DNA of 64,000 nucleotides. Origin: Acidobacteriota bacterium (GTDB taxonomy: Bacteria > Acidobacteriota > Vicinamibacteria > Vicinamibacterales > JAFNAJ01). Both the position numbers and the translations under genes were made by a program. Location of the stretch: NCBI GenBank assembly GCA_023384575.1, contig JAHDVP010000011.1:50142-114141 (forward strand). The letters are read 5' to 3'. The notes below the pieces were generated by a model. The model did no database searches and had not been told where the DNA came from. It worked only from the letters and a program-made list of their open reading frames with translations. Below, one piece after another: positions 36,301 to 44,356 of this stretch. The stretch's first letter is position 1. Every line of letters begins with the position of its first letter.

Positions 36301-37397
36301 ACCTCTCAGACGAGCCGCGTGCGGTGTCGACCGAACTCGTCGTCGACGCGCGCGAGCAGGCGCTCGTGGCGCTCTGGGAGGGCCTGCTCGGCCGCCTCGG
36401 CATCGGTCTCGACGACAACTTCTTCGAGCTCGGCGGCCACTCGCTGCTCGTCGTGCAGATGGTGGCGGCCATCGAACGCGACCTCGGCGTCGCCCTGCCT
36501 GCCGCCGAGGTCTTCGCGCACCCCACGGTGCGCGGTCTCGCCCGACGGCTCGACGCGCACGGCAGCACACGCGTCCGCCCGTTCGAGCACCTCGTCGTCA
36601 TTCAGCCCTCCGGGCAGCAGACGCCGTTCATCATGGCAGCCCCGCACTTCTTCACGGCGGCGCTCGCCACGAGGTTCCGCAGCGAACGACCCGTCTACGG
36701 TCTGCGAGGCGTTGGATTGCGCGCCGAAGGCAACCGCGGCCGCTGGCCCACGATGACGGCCCTCGCCGAAGAGATCGTCGACGAGATCTGCGACCGCTTT
36801 CCCGACGGCCGCGCGATCCTCGCCGGCTACTCCTTTGGCGCGTGGGTGGCCATCGAAGCCACGCGCGTCATGGAGGCGCGCGGCCTGCCGGTCAGGCGGC
36901 TGTACGTCATCGCTCCGATGCCGGTCGACTTCGTCCGAATCGGCCCGCTGCGCCTTCGCCTCGACGACCTGCGCCAGCCGCTCGTCGAGATGTCGGCCAT
37001 CGAGCGGGTGCTGGCTCTGTTCCGGCAGAATCACCCGCTGACGCGCGGCCCCTACCGCCGCGCGCGGCAGTGGCTCTTCGAGCGCCCGTGGCGTCGGGCG
37101 CTGAGCCTGCTCGGCACGGCACGGCAGCGCCTCGGCCTGCCGCTCACGGCGCGCATCCTGCAGGCCGACGTCCGCGCGGCACGGTACGCGCTGCACGCCG
37201 GCTACGAACCCGGCGACATCCACACGCCCACGGTGTTCTTCAACCCCACAGGCACGCCATCGGACGCCGCGGCGACGTGGCGGCCCTACTTCCGCGGGCC
37301 CCTCGTGGTACACGACACGCCCGATCCGCACGACGACGCGTCGGTCGACGCGGCGCGGACGATCGTGCTTCAGCACTTGAACGATGTCGGCGACTGA
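33351..37397 (+). CDS. Nonribosomal peptide synthetase, C-A-T-TE
   Basis: A 1348-residue termination module. The condensation domain spans about residues 45-470 with HHMIAD at 167-172. The adenylation domain spans about 490-1000 with LLFTSGSTGRPKGVVVTH, FNEYGPTEATVW, RGFRIEPGEVEG and LPNGKVDRARL. The carrier domain serine is S1031 in FFELGGHSLLVVQ. The thioesterase has GYSFGAW with S1161. All catalytic residues look intact. The specificity residues read by eye as D-S-A-L-I-A-E-V-W-K, which I cannot assign. The TE should release the product. It is separated from the divergent GT4 by 53 bp and followed by a GT2. Confidence 0.95.
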   Translation: MTDSTRAADRAARLRRAIDAKRAGRASGQVDLPPRPPGAPARLGDMARGLWFLHQVDPHSPAYNLCSAFRVHGPIDLERLEQAFSTLVARHRLLRSTFRADVDGPMQVAHEPAPVTVERVVVEPGEGSQAAARKAARPFDLERGPLLRLHLVDEQGGHDPILMLVVHHMIADERSLAFIWREVADAYAGRLTDAPAPAQYDDYVHWLGQQDPSRRDADLAYWQQRLDPLPDVLRLPFERDTATGSPRGALVERRLDTAIQEGIGRLAASVGASPFTIYALAFRLLLHRYTDGQRVAFATPVSTRTHAAAAAMVGYFLNPIVVAVDLDEHDTVAGTAARFAGDLRDTIAHAAAPFDEVAVRVGARREPDRHPIFQAMFVYQEATPPPALGSAQLHPLTLDLGASKFDLTLFASEGEGGLDIGIEYRADRFDAGWMERTLDQYQTLLNELPADPGRPVADVPLLGPAEAARLAAWEQGSPLDAGTAALLPRQIVEWATKTPDAPAVVCGSDRVTYRELLADARRIARALVSHGVAQGDRVAIFLDRSVEMIAAVLGTHLTACAYVPLDPTYPEARSKHVLDDAGVAAIVTSSALAGRLPAGSWAVVAVDGMADDPVEAHHDGEVTPADVAYLLFTSGSTGRPKGVVVTHDNLRASTMARPAAYDIAPGRFLLLPSLAFDSSVAGLFWTLATGGTLVVPTDAESRDAVRLTRLIAEERVTSLLCVPSLYAHLLDVGPTHLQQLDAVIVAGERCPSPLVATHFGRLPGVRLFNEYGPTEATVWATLHEMTREDATGRVPIGRPIPGVRVEVVDTLGRRVPPGVPGHGWIDGPTVARGYWQRDDLTAERFVHAHHEDGTTSRRYRTGDRLTWTLDGDLLFLGRDDDQVKLRGFRIEPGEVEGALVAIEGIGETAVVARALSSTPARDEAAATELVAFVTRTSASPLGDWRRRLSSQLPAHLVPTRVVELPSLPRLPNGKVDRARLRALHLSDEPRAVSTELVVDAREQALVALWEGLLGRLGIGLDDNFFELGGHSLLVVQMVAAIERDLGVALPAAEVFAHPTVRGLARRLDAHGSTRVRPFEHLVVIQPSGQQTPFIMAAPHFFTAALATRFRSERPVYGLRGVGLRAEGNRGRWPTMTALAEEIVDEICDRFPDGRAILAGYSFGAWVAIEATRVMEARGLPVRRLYVIAPMPVDFVRIGPLRLRLDDLRQPLVEMSAIERVLALFRQNHPLTRGPYRRARQWLFERPWRRALSLLGTARQRLGLPLTARILQADVRAARYALHAGYEPGDIHTPTVFFNPTGTPSDAAATWRPYFRGPLVVHDTPDPHDDASVDAARTIVLQHLNDVGD

Positions 37398-37449
37398 CCG
37401 GCGCGCGCGCGACGTGGCGCCCTGACCTTCACCTTCGCCTGTCGACACG

Positions 37450-38223
37450 ATGAGCGCTCGTCCCCGCATCTCCGTCGTCATCCCGGTCTTCAATCGCGCA
37501 CCCTATCTGCGTGCGTGCCTCGACGCGCTTGCCGCACAGCGCGACGCACCCGGCCCGAGCCAGGTCGTCGTCGTCGACAACGGGTCGACCGACGACTCGC
37601 GATCGATCCTGTCCGGCTATCCCGACGTCCTGGTCCTCGAGGAACCGACGCCCGGGGCCTACGCGGCCCGCAACTGCGGCCTCCGGCGCGCGCTGGCGCC
37701 CATCGTCGCCTTCACCGACGCCGACTGCGTCGCATCGCCCGTCTGGTTGCGCGCCATCGACGACGGCTTTCGCGACCCGTCTGTCGGCATCGCGATTGGC
37801 GCGGTCTGGTACCAGGAGCGCGCGTCGATCCCGCTTCGTCTGCTTGGCGCCTACGAGAACGCCAAGGCCGAGTACGTGACGCGACGCGACACGCCGGCCC
37901 ATCGATTCGCATACGGAAACAACATGGCGGTGCGCGCGTCGGTGTTCGAGGAGGTCGGGCCCTTCAGCGAGTGGCCGCGCGCGGCCGACACCGAGCTCGT
38001 GCACCGGCTCGGCAGGCGGCGGCCCGACATGCAGGTGGCCTTCCTGCCGGGGATGCAGGTGACACACCTCGAGTTCCTGCGTGCGCGCGACCGGCTCCGA
38101 CGCCTCTCGCTCTACACCAGCACCAACTCGCGGATTGAGGGGTTCCGCGAGCTGAGCGTGCTCGATCGCCTGCGCATCGCCGCATCGCTGCTCGCCCGAC
38201 GAGCGGGGTCGTCACGACGCTGA
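37450..38223 (+). CDS. Glycosyltransferase family 2
   Basis: A 257-residue GT-A enzyme with ISVVIPVFNRAPYLRACLDAL at the start, VVVVDNGSTDDS, PGAYAARNCGL, and the DxD-like FTDADCVAS at about residues 93-101. No membrane helix is apparent. It follows the NRPS by 52 bp and converges with the second NRPS, whose last 12 bp overlap its 3' end. It might glycosylate the peptide or act in the glycan locus. Confidence 0.9.
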   Translation: MSARPRISVVIPVFNRAPYLRACLDALAAQRDAPGPSQVVVVDNGSTDDSRSILSGYPDVLVLEEPTPGAYAARNCGLRRALAPIVAFTDADCVASPVWLRAIDDGFRDPSVGIAIGAVWYQERASIPLRLLGAYENAKAEYVTRRDTPAHRFAYGNNMAVRASVFEEVGPFSEWPRAADTELVHRLGRRRPDMQVAFLPGMQVTHLEFLRARDRLRRLSLYTSTNSRIEGFRELSVLDRLRIAASLLARRAGSSRR

Positions 38224-41200
38224 AGGAGCATCCCCGCCGGCCGACGGCGCATCCTCGTCCACGCCCTCGACGTCGGCGAGGATCCGATCCTCGGCGACCC
38301 GCGCCAGTTGGGCAAGCCGCGGGTGCGTGAAGGCCGTCGCAAGCGGCACGTCGATGTCGAACTCGCGACAGAGGCGGACCATCACCTGCATGGCCGTGAG
38401 CGACGTGCCGCCGAGCTCGAAGAAGTGATCGTCGGCGCCGACGCGTTCGACGCCGAGCTCCTCCTGCCACACGGCAGCCAGGAACTCCTCGACCGGCCCG
38501 TCCGGCGCGCGATACGGGGTGCCTGCCGCGCCGTCGACGATGTCGCGCGCGAGCGCGGCTTCGTCGACCTTGCCGTTCACGGTGAGCGGGATGGCGTCGA
38601 CGCGCTCGAGGCGCACGGGAACGAGGTGCGCCGGAAGGCGCGCGGCGAGGTGCGCTCTGAGGGCGTCCTCGTCGACCTCACCGGACGCCACGTAGACACC
38701 CGCGAGCGTCGCCTGCTCGCCACCCGAGGCCACGCGGCGTTCGTCGTAGCCGATGTCGGCGAGCAGTTCGCGAATTCGTGCCGGGTCGATGTCGTCGTCG
38801 AGCTCGTCGAGCGCGTCCTCGCGCGTCTTGTGGCCGAGCCGCACATCCCAGCTGTAAGGCAGCGCGTAGCTGTGGAAGCCCCGCTCCTTCGTGTGGACGT
38901 GGATGCCGAGGTCGTTGATCAGGCAGTTGGTCGATCGGCCCGTATCGGCCGGACGCACCCACGGCACCCTGCGGTCGAGATACGCGTAGAGTTCGTCCAT
39001 CCCCACGTCGCAGAAGCGGTAGAAGTCGACGAACCGAACCTCCTGGAAGATGCTGTCGTTGGCAAACGCGCGCACGTCGAGCCGACGCGACACCTCGTCG
39101 TGCAGACGGTGGTAGAGCTTGCGCGCGGCGAGCACGGCCCGGTCGATCTCGTCGGGATCGCACCGGCCGTCGACGAACATCTCTTCGGTCAGGCGGGTCT
39201 CGAACATCTGCCCGCGTGAGAGGCCCGTCACGATGATGGGGATGCCGAGCTCCCGCGCGCGCAGCATGCTCAGCGTGTAGATCGTCTTGAAGCAGCCGTT
39301 GCAGACGTTCGAAAAGCGCGCCAGGCTGTCGCGGAAGATCGCCGCCATGGCCGGCGTCGTCGCGAACTCGATGGGGACACCGAGTGTCGTCGTGACCTTC
39401 CGGATGTTCTCCTTCGCGCTCTCGGAGATGAAGCCGTTGTCGAGCGTGAAGGCGTAGACCGACACGCCCATCTCGACGAGCCGGCAGAGCGCGTAGGTGC
39501 TGTCCTTGCCGCCGCTATAGAGCATGAGGCAGTCGTACTCTCCGCGGCGCGTGCGCGCGGCCTCCTCGAAGACGGCCCGCAGGTCGTCCACGGTCCTGAA
39601 GTAGGCCTGCGCGCGATCCTTGATGGCGTCGTACGACCGACACAGCCGGCACACGCCCTGCTCGTCGAAGCCCGCGCGCGGGAAGTTCGACGGCAATCCG
39701 CACCGGAGGCAATGGCGCACCGCGCCGCGCGTGCTGGTCTGGTGCAGCACGTGCCTCCGCCGCGCCACGACGACCGCCTCGGTCACGGCGGGATGCGACA
39801 GCATCGCCGACTCGATCTCGCCAGGCTCGACACGGAAGCCGGAGACCTTGACCTGCCGATCGATCCGCCCGAGGTACTCGAGTGTCGTCGGGCTCACGAG
39901 CCGGACGAGATCGCCCGTGCGATATCGCCGCTCCGTGGGCCGGCCGGGGTGCGGCAGGAATCGTTCGGCCGTCTGCTCCGCCCGTCCGAGGTAGCCGCGC
40001 GCGAGACCGAGGCGTGCGATCCAGAGTTCGCCCGGCACGCCCTCCGGCACCGGTCCGCCCTCGCCCGTGAGGACGTCGACGTGCACGTGGTCGGCGGGCG
40101 CACCGATGGGCACGCTCGTGTCGGTGTCGGTGGCTGGATCGAATCGATGCGCGATGCAGCCGACGACGGCTTCCGTCGGGCCGTACTCGTTGTGAATCTC
40201 GACCTCGTCGCCAAGCTGCGCGCTCACGGCGGCCGCGAGCGACGTCTTGAGATCCTCGCCGCCGACCACCAGGCGCCGAACGCGCGACCCTTCGAGCCCG
40301 ACCCGGCGCAGCAGCGCAAGGTGCGAGGGCGTCAACTTCACGAGGTCGACGCGGTTGGCCTCGACCACATCGACGACGGCCGAGTCGACGGGCCCGTCCG
40401 ATTCCGGATAGATGTCGAGCGTGCCCCCGGTGATGAGCGGCAGGAACACCGTCGTGACCGTCAGGTCGAAGGCGAGCGACGTGCAGAGCGCGTAGGTGAG
40501 GCGGTCGCCACGCACGTAGCGGCGCGACGCCCAGCCAAGGTAGTCGGCCAGCCCGGCGTGGGTGATGGGCACGCCCTTCGGACGCCCCGTCGACCCGGAT
40601 GTGTAGATGACGTAGGCGAGATCGTCGAGCGTCGGGCCGGGGTCGTCGCAGCGTCGGCCCGATGCCGCACGGGTCGCTTCACCGATGGCGAGGCGCACGA
40701 CGCCTCCGCGCGCGGTCGACGCGGCGGTGTCATCGCCGACGAGCAGCACGCGGGCCCCGGCATCCGCCACCAGGTCGTCGAGGCGCGCCGACGGCACGCC
40801 GGCCTCGATGGGCACGTAGGCCGCACGCGCCCTGAGCACCGCAAGGATGGCGACGACGGCCTCAATCGATCGGCGGCTGACGATGGCAACGCGATCGCCC
40901 GGCGAGACACCGGCATCGACGAGAGCGGCGGCGAGCGATTCGACGTCGGCGGCGAGCTGCGAGAACGTGCGTGTCGCATCACCCTGTCGCAGGGCCACGC
41001 CATCGGGTTGGTGCTCGGCGACGTCTTCGAACATCGCGACGACGGTCTGCCCGGGAGGCGGCACCGCGTCGGTCGCGTTCAAGACGGCCCACGCGCGCCG
41101 TTCCTCGTCGGTGCGGATGTCGAGTGCGCCAAGACGCGCGTCTGGGTCGGCAACGAGTGCGTCGACGAGGGCCTCGAAGTGCGCGAGGCTGCGTCGGCGG

Positions 41201-42444
41201 AGCCGGTCGTCGAGCGCGGCGTCGTTGAAGTCGAAGTGCAGCACGTCGCGCCCGGTGCCTGCGAAGTCGTGCACCTGCAGGCGCAGCGCGTGCACGTGGT
41301 CGCCGTGACCCGGGTGCACCCACTCGACCTCGACCGGCCTGCCGGCAAACGGCCCGAAGGCCCCTGGCACGACGTTGAGCACGACGTTCGACGAGCGTGC
41401 GCCCGACGGCGCGCTCGTGCCGGGCAGCGCATGGCGGAGCAGCTCGACGCTCTCGGCGAGGCAGCGCGCGGCGAGCGTCCTGAACGTGTCGCGCGGCTCG
41501 ACCCGTACCCCGCACGGGAAGAGCTCGATGAAGACCCCGTGCGCCTGCCGCGCCTCGGGTGTCGGTCGACCGCCCGTTGGCGCATCGAAGGCCAGGTCCG
41601 ACTGACCGCTGATGCGATGGAGCCAGGCCACGAGCAGCGTCGAGAAGAGCGCGAAGCGGGTGATGCCCGGGAGCAGGCTCGAGAGCCCCAGCTCCCGCGC
41701 GCTGGCCTCGAGCGCTGTGGCGCGCGCGGCGTCGATCTCGAGCGTGAGGCGCGTGCTCGGCGTGCCGGATGGCAGCGTCGGCCGGCCGTAGAGCGCCACC
41801 GTGGCGCCGGGCCGGTCGCGGCGCGCCGCCCAGTGCGCGTGCGCCCGCTCCCGCAGCGCATCGCCTTGTGGCAGCCGCGCGATGGTGTCGTAGTAGGACG
41901 GCAGCGCGATCGCGGGCACCGGCGCCGAGGCGGCGAGTGCCTCGTAGACGTCGGCCACCTGGCGATAGAGCAGCCGCGTCGACCACGCGTCGGTGACGAG
42001 ATGGTGCTGGTTGAGATACCAGCCCATGCGGCCGTCGGCGAGCGGGACGAGCGCGCTGTCGACGAGATCGCCGTCGAGTGTCAGTGCATGCCGCGCGCGC
42101 TCGTGGCAGAAGACGCGGAAGGCGCGCGCGTCGGTCGAATCCGATGCGGTGTCGAGCACCTCCGTCGCGCGTCCGCGCGGCAGGAGCGTCCACCTCGCGC
42201 CGCCGTGGTCGTCGTCGACCACGCGTGTCCTCAGCGCGTCGCTCACGTCGACAACGCGCTGCCACGCCTCGAGGAAGGCTTCAACGTCGAGGCCCTTCGG
42301 GAGGACGAACGCAAACGCCATGTTGTAGAGCGGGCTCTGCGGATGAAGGCGTTGCCCCACGCGAATCTGCTGCTGGCTGTGCGTGAGCGGCCCGCCCCGC
42401 TCGGCGCCGCCGGGCGCGTCACCCCGGGCAGGCCACTCGCTCAT
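38212..42444 (-). CDS. NRPS (C-A-T) with a PP-loop ATPase domain inserted in the adenylation domain
   Basis: A 1410-residue module. The condensation domain (about 20-440) has HHLVTD at 147-152. The adenylation domain starts near 460, with YVIYTSGSTGRPKGV, NEYGPTEAVVGC, YRTGDLVRL and VSGFRVEPGEIE. After A8 it is interrupted at about residues 898-1235 by a PP-loop domain: C912/C915 and C932/C935 form a zinc ribbon, SGGKDS is at 977-982, and a CNGC motif follows. The domain resembles N-acetyl-sugar amidotransferase/AANH enzymes. Adenylation resumes at ATLAGVYVASG and ends with NGK (K1292). The carrier serine is S1348. Specificity residues D-L-T-K-V-G-E-V-G-K suggest Asn. ATG 42444 overlaps the ACP stop (ATGA); there is no TE or E domain. 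Confidence 0.95.
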   Translation of the reverse strand: MSEWPARGDAPGGAERGGPLTHSQQQIRVGQRLHPQSPLYNMAFAFVLPKGLDVEAFLEAWQRVVDVSDALRTRVVDDDHGGARWTLLPRGRATEVLDTASDSTDARAFRVFCHERARHALTLDGDLVDSALVPLADGRMGWYLNQHHLVTDAWSTRLLYRQVADVYEALAASAPVPAIALPSYYDTIARLPQGDALRERAHAHWAARRDRPGATVALYGRPTLPSGTPSTRLTLEIDAARATALEASARELGLSSLLPGITRFALFSTLLVAWLHRISGQSDLAFDAPTGGRPTPEARQAHGVFIELFPCGVRVEPRDTFRTLAARCLAESVELLRHALPGTSAPSGARSSNVVLNVVPGAFGPFAGRPVEVEWVHPGHGDHVHALRLQVHDFAGTGRDVLHFDFNDAALDDRLRRRSLAHFEALVDALVADPDARLGALDIRTDEERRAWAVLNATDAVPPPGQTVVAMFEDVAEHQPDGVALRQGDATRTFSQLAADVESLAAALVDAGVSPGDRVAIVSRRSIEAVVAILAVLRARAAYVPIEAGVPSARLDDLVADAGARVLLVGDDTAASTARGGVVRLAIGEATRAASGRRCDDPGPTLDDLAYVIYTSGSTGRPKGVPITHAGLADYLGWASRRYVRGDRLTYALCTSLAFDLTVTTVFLPLITGGTLDIYPESDGPVDSAVVDVVEANRVDLVKLTPSHLALLRRVGLEGSRVRRLVVGGEDLKTSLAAAVSAQLGDEVEIHNEYGPTEAVVGCIAHRFDPATDTDTSVPIGAPADHVHVDVLTGEGGPVPEGVPGELWIARLGLARGYLGRAEQTAERFLPHPGRPTERRYRTGDLVRLVSPTTLEYLGRIDRQVKVSGFRVEPGEIESAMLSHPAVTEAVVVARRRHVLHQTSTRGAVRHCLRCGLPSNFPRAGFDEQGVCRLCRSYDAIKDRAQAYFRTVDDLRAVFEEAARTRRGEYDCLMLYSGGKDSTYALCRLVEMGVSVYAFTLDNGFISESAKENIRKVTTTLGVPIEFATTPAMAAIFRDSLARFSNVCNGCFKTIYTLSMLRARELGIPIIVTGLSRGQMFETRLTEEMFVDGRCDPDEIDRAVLAARKLYHRLHDEVSRRLDVRAFANDSIFQEVRFVDFYRFCDVGMDELYAYLDRRVPWVRPADTGRSTNCLINDLGIHVHTKERGFHSYALPYSWDVRLGHKTREDALDELDDDIDPARIRELLADIGYDERRVASGGEQATLAGVYVASGEVDEDALRAHLAARLPAHLVPVRLERVDAIPLTVNGKVDEAALARDIVDGAAGTPYRAPDGPVEEFLAAVWQEELGVERVGADDHFFELGGTSLTAMQVMVRLCREFDIDVPLATAFTHPRLAQLARVAEDRILADVEGVDEDAPSAGGDAPSAS

Positions 42445-42740
42445 GCGTGCCCATTCCTCGACCGGCGGCCTTCGGTCGCCCATGCCACGAACTCGGCCAC
42501 CGCCGAGACGCTGCGGAAGTGTTCGACCACGAAATCGGCGGGCTGGACCTCGATCGCGAACGACTCGGCGACGAACGTCGCGAGGCGCAGCGCCCCCATC
42601 GAGTCGAGCAGTTCGCCCGAGAGGAGGTCGGTCTCGCGATCGATCGTCGTCTCAGGTGGGAGGATCTCGCGTGTGAGAAAGTCGATGACCGCGCGCTCGA
42701 TGGCGGCGCGGTCGGTCGTTGGTCCCGGTTCACTCGTCAT
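42441..42740 (-). CDS. Acyl/peptidyl carrier protein
   Basis: A 99-residue stand-alone carrier protein. S47 in ELLDSMGALRL is the phosphopantetheine attachment site (DSM variant of DSL). AAGGAAC precedes ATG 42740, which overlaps the adenylation enzyme stop by 11 bp; the end overlaps the NRPS start by 4 bp. It probably receives the acid activated by the adjacent adenylation enzyme and passes it to the condensation domain of the NRPS. Confidence 0.92.
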   Translation of the reverse strand: MTSEPGPTTDRAAIERAVIDFLTREILPPETTIDRETDLLSGELLDSMGALRLATFVAESFAIEVQPADFVVEHFRSVSAVAEFVAWATEGRRSRNGHA

Positions 42741-44319
42741 CACGTTCCTTCGTGGCCGTCTCGCTCCCGGCAAGCGCCCTGAGGTCGACCTTGCCGGTCG
42801 GCGTGCGCGGCATGGCGGCGAGCAACGTCAGCGTCGTCGGCAGCGCATGCGGAGGCAGCACGCGCCGCAGGTCGGCCAGGATGTCGCGCTCGGTCGGACG
42901 CTCGTCGTCGCCCGCGACCACCGCTGCACACAGCGACTGGCTGCCTTCGCCGTCGGGCACCGTGAAGACGGCCGCTTCTTCGACCGAGGTGAGCGACAGC
43001 AGCGCCGCCTCGACTTCCTCGAGCTCGACACGGTGGCCGCGGACCTTGACCTGCCGGTCGGCACGCGCGACGAACGTCAGGTTGCCGTCGGGCAGCAGCC
43101 GGACCCGGTCGCCGGTGCGGAAGTACGTCTCGTCGGCACCCATCCCCGCGGGTCGACGAACGAGCACTTCGCCGTTGCGCGCCGCGTCGTCCCAGTATCC
43201 GGTCATCACCGTGGAGCCGCCGACGTACAGTTCGCCCACCGCGCCCGCCGGCACCTCTCGCAGCGAGTCGTCGGCCACGAGCGCCTTGGCCGTCGAACAC
43301 GGCCGGCCGATCGGAAGCGGCACCGGCAGATCGCCCTCCTGCGGCAGGTGGTAGAAGGTGCAGACATTGACCTCCGTCGATCCGTAGACGTGGCTGAAGC
43401 GTGCTGACGGGAGCTGTTGCCTGAGGCGTCGCAGGTGCTTGCCTGGGAACGTCTCGCCCGCAAAGAGCACCCAGCGCAGCGACGTCAGGTCGCGCGACTC
43501 GAGGTCGCCCCGCAGCGAGAGCTGCACGAGGGCGGCCGGTACCGAATACCACACCGTGGCCCGTTCGCGTTCGAGGAGCGCGGCCAGGCTGCCCGGCATC
43601 ATCAGCACGGACGGTGTGAGGATGAGCGTCGTCGCGGCAGCCCGCGCCGCCACGTAGAAGTCGAACGTCGCAAAACACGTGTGGTGCGACGAGTGATTGG
43701 TGAGGCGGTCGTCGGCCGTCACCGCGTACTCGGACGCGGCCCACTCGACGAAGCTCATCGCCGTCGCGTGCGTGTGCGCGATGAGCTTCGGCACGCCGGT
43801 CGATCCCGACGTGTGCAGGATGTAGGCGGCGTCGCCTTCAGTCACGGTGACGTCGGGCGGCCGGTCGGCTGCCTCCTCGAGCACCGCGGACCACGGGACG
43901 GCGGGCCGAGGCCACTGGTCGTCACCATCGGGGCCGATGACCTGCGCGATGCCGGGACAGGCCGCGAGGAGGCCGGCCACGGCGCCGCGTCGCTCCGGCT
44001 CGGTCACAAGATGCGTCGCGCCCGTCGAGCGCAGGATGCGGATCACCTGCTCGGCAGGCGACTTCGGGTCAATCGGCACGAGCGCCGCGCCGGCCGAGAA
44101 GACACCGTAGAAGGCCACCGGCACGCGCGGGCCCTTGGCCAGCCAGACGGCCACACGATCGCCTCGTGCGACGCCGGTTTCGACGAGCACGCGCGCCAGG
44201 CCGTGCGCACGTCGCGTGAGGTCCGCGTACGACAGCGTCGCACCATCACACGAGACGGCACACGACTCGGGACGGCTCGATGCCGCCTCCTCGATCATCC
44301 GGTGCAGCACTCGCGGCAT
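42730..44319 (-). CDS. Stand-alone adenylation enzyme (AMP-dependent acyl/aminoacyl-ACP ligase)
   Basis: A 529-residue ANL-family enzyme. Motifs: YILHTSGSTGVPKLIAHTH (A3), HVYGSTEVNVCTFY (A5), YFRTGDRVRL (A7), ADRQVKVRGHRVELEEVEAAL (A8), TPTGKVDLRAL (A10, catalytic Lys). The segment TFDFYVAARAAATTLIL aligns without gaps to acyl-CoA-ligase-type binding pockets. The Asp that recognises alpha-amino groups in NRPS domains is then not at its usual place, so the substrate may not be a standard amino acid. ATG 44319 starts just before HRMIEEAASSRPE; the upstream frame is short and featureless. It lies 37 bp after the HupE-like stop. Confidence 0.9.
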   Translation of the reverse strand: MPRVLHRMIEEAASSRPESCAVSCDGATLSYADLTRRAHGLARVLVETGVARGDRVAVWLAKGPRVPVAFYGVFSAGAALVPIDPKSPAEQVIRILRSTGATHLVTEPERRGAVAGLLAACPGIAQVIGPDGDDQWPRPAVPWSAVLEEAADRPPDVTVTEGDAAYILHTSGSTGVPKLIAHTHATAMSFVEWAASEYAVTADDRLTNHSSHHTCFATFDFYVAARAAATTLILTPSVLMMPGSLAALLERERATVWYSVPAALVQLSLRGDLESRDLTSLRWVLFAGETFPGKHLRRLRQQLPSARFSHVYGSTEVNVCTFYHLPQEGDLPVPLPIGRPCSTAKALVADDSLREVPAGAVGELYVGGSTVMTGYWDDAARNGEVLVRRPAGMGADETYFRTGDRVRLLPDGNLTFVARADRQVKVRGHRVELEEVEAALLSLTSVEEAAVFTVPDGEGSQSLCAAVVAGDDERPTERDILADLRRVLPPHALPTTLTLLAAMPRTPTGKVDLRALAGSETATKERDDE

Positions 44320-44356
44320 GCCGTTGCTCTCACTCCCCCTGCTCTGCGCGACCTCG

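Noticed and set aside
39712..43407. Very long open frame on the plus strand (about 1230 codons) antisense to the NRPS, ACP and adenylation genes
   Set aside because: It is a shadow of GC-rich codons: no domain, Arg/Val/Asp-rich composition, and the minus strand holds clear NRPS motifs throughout.
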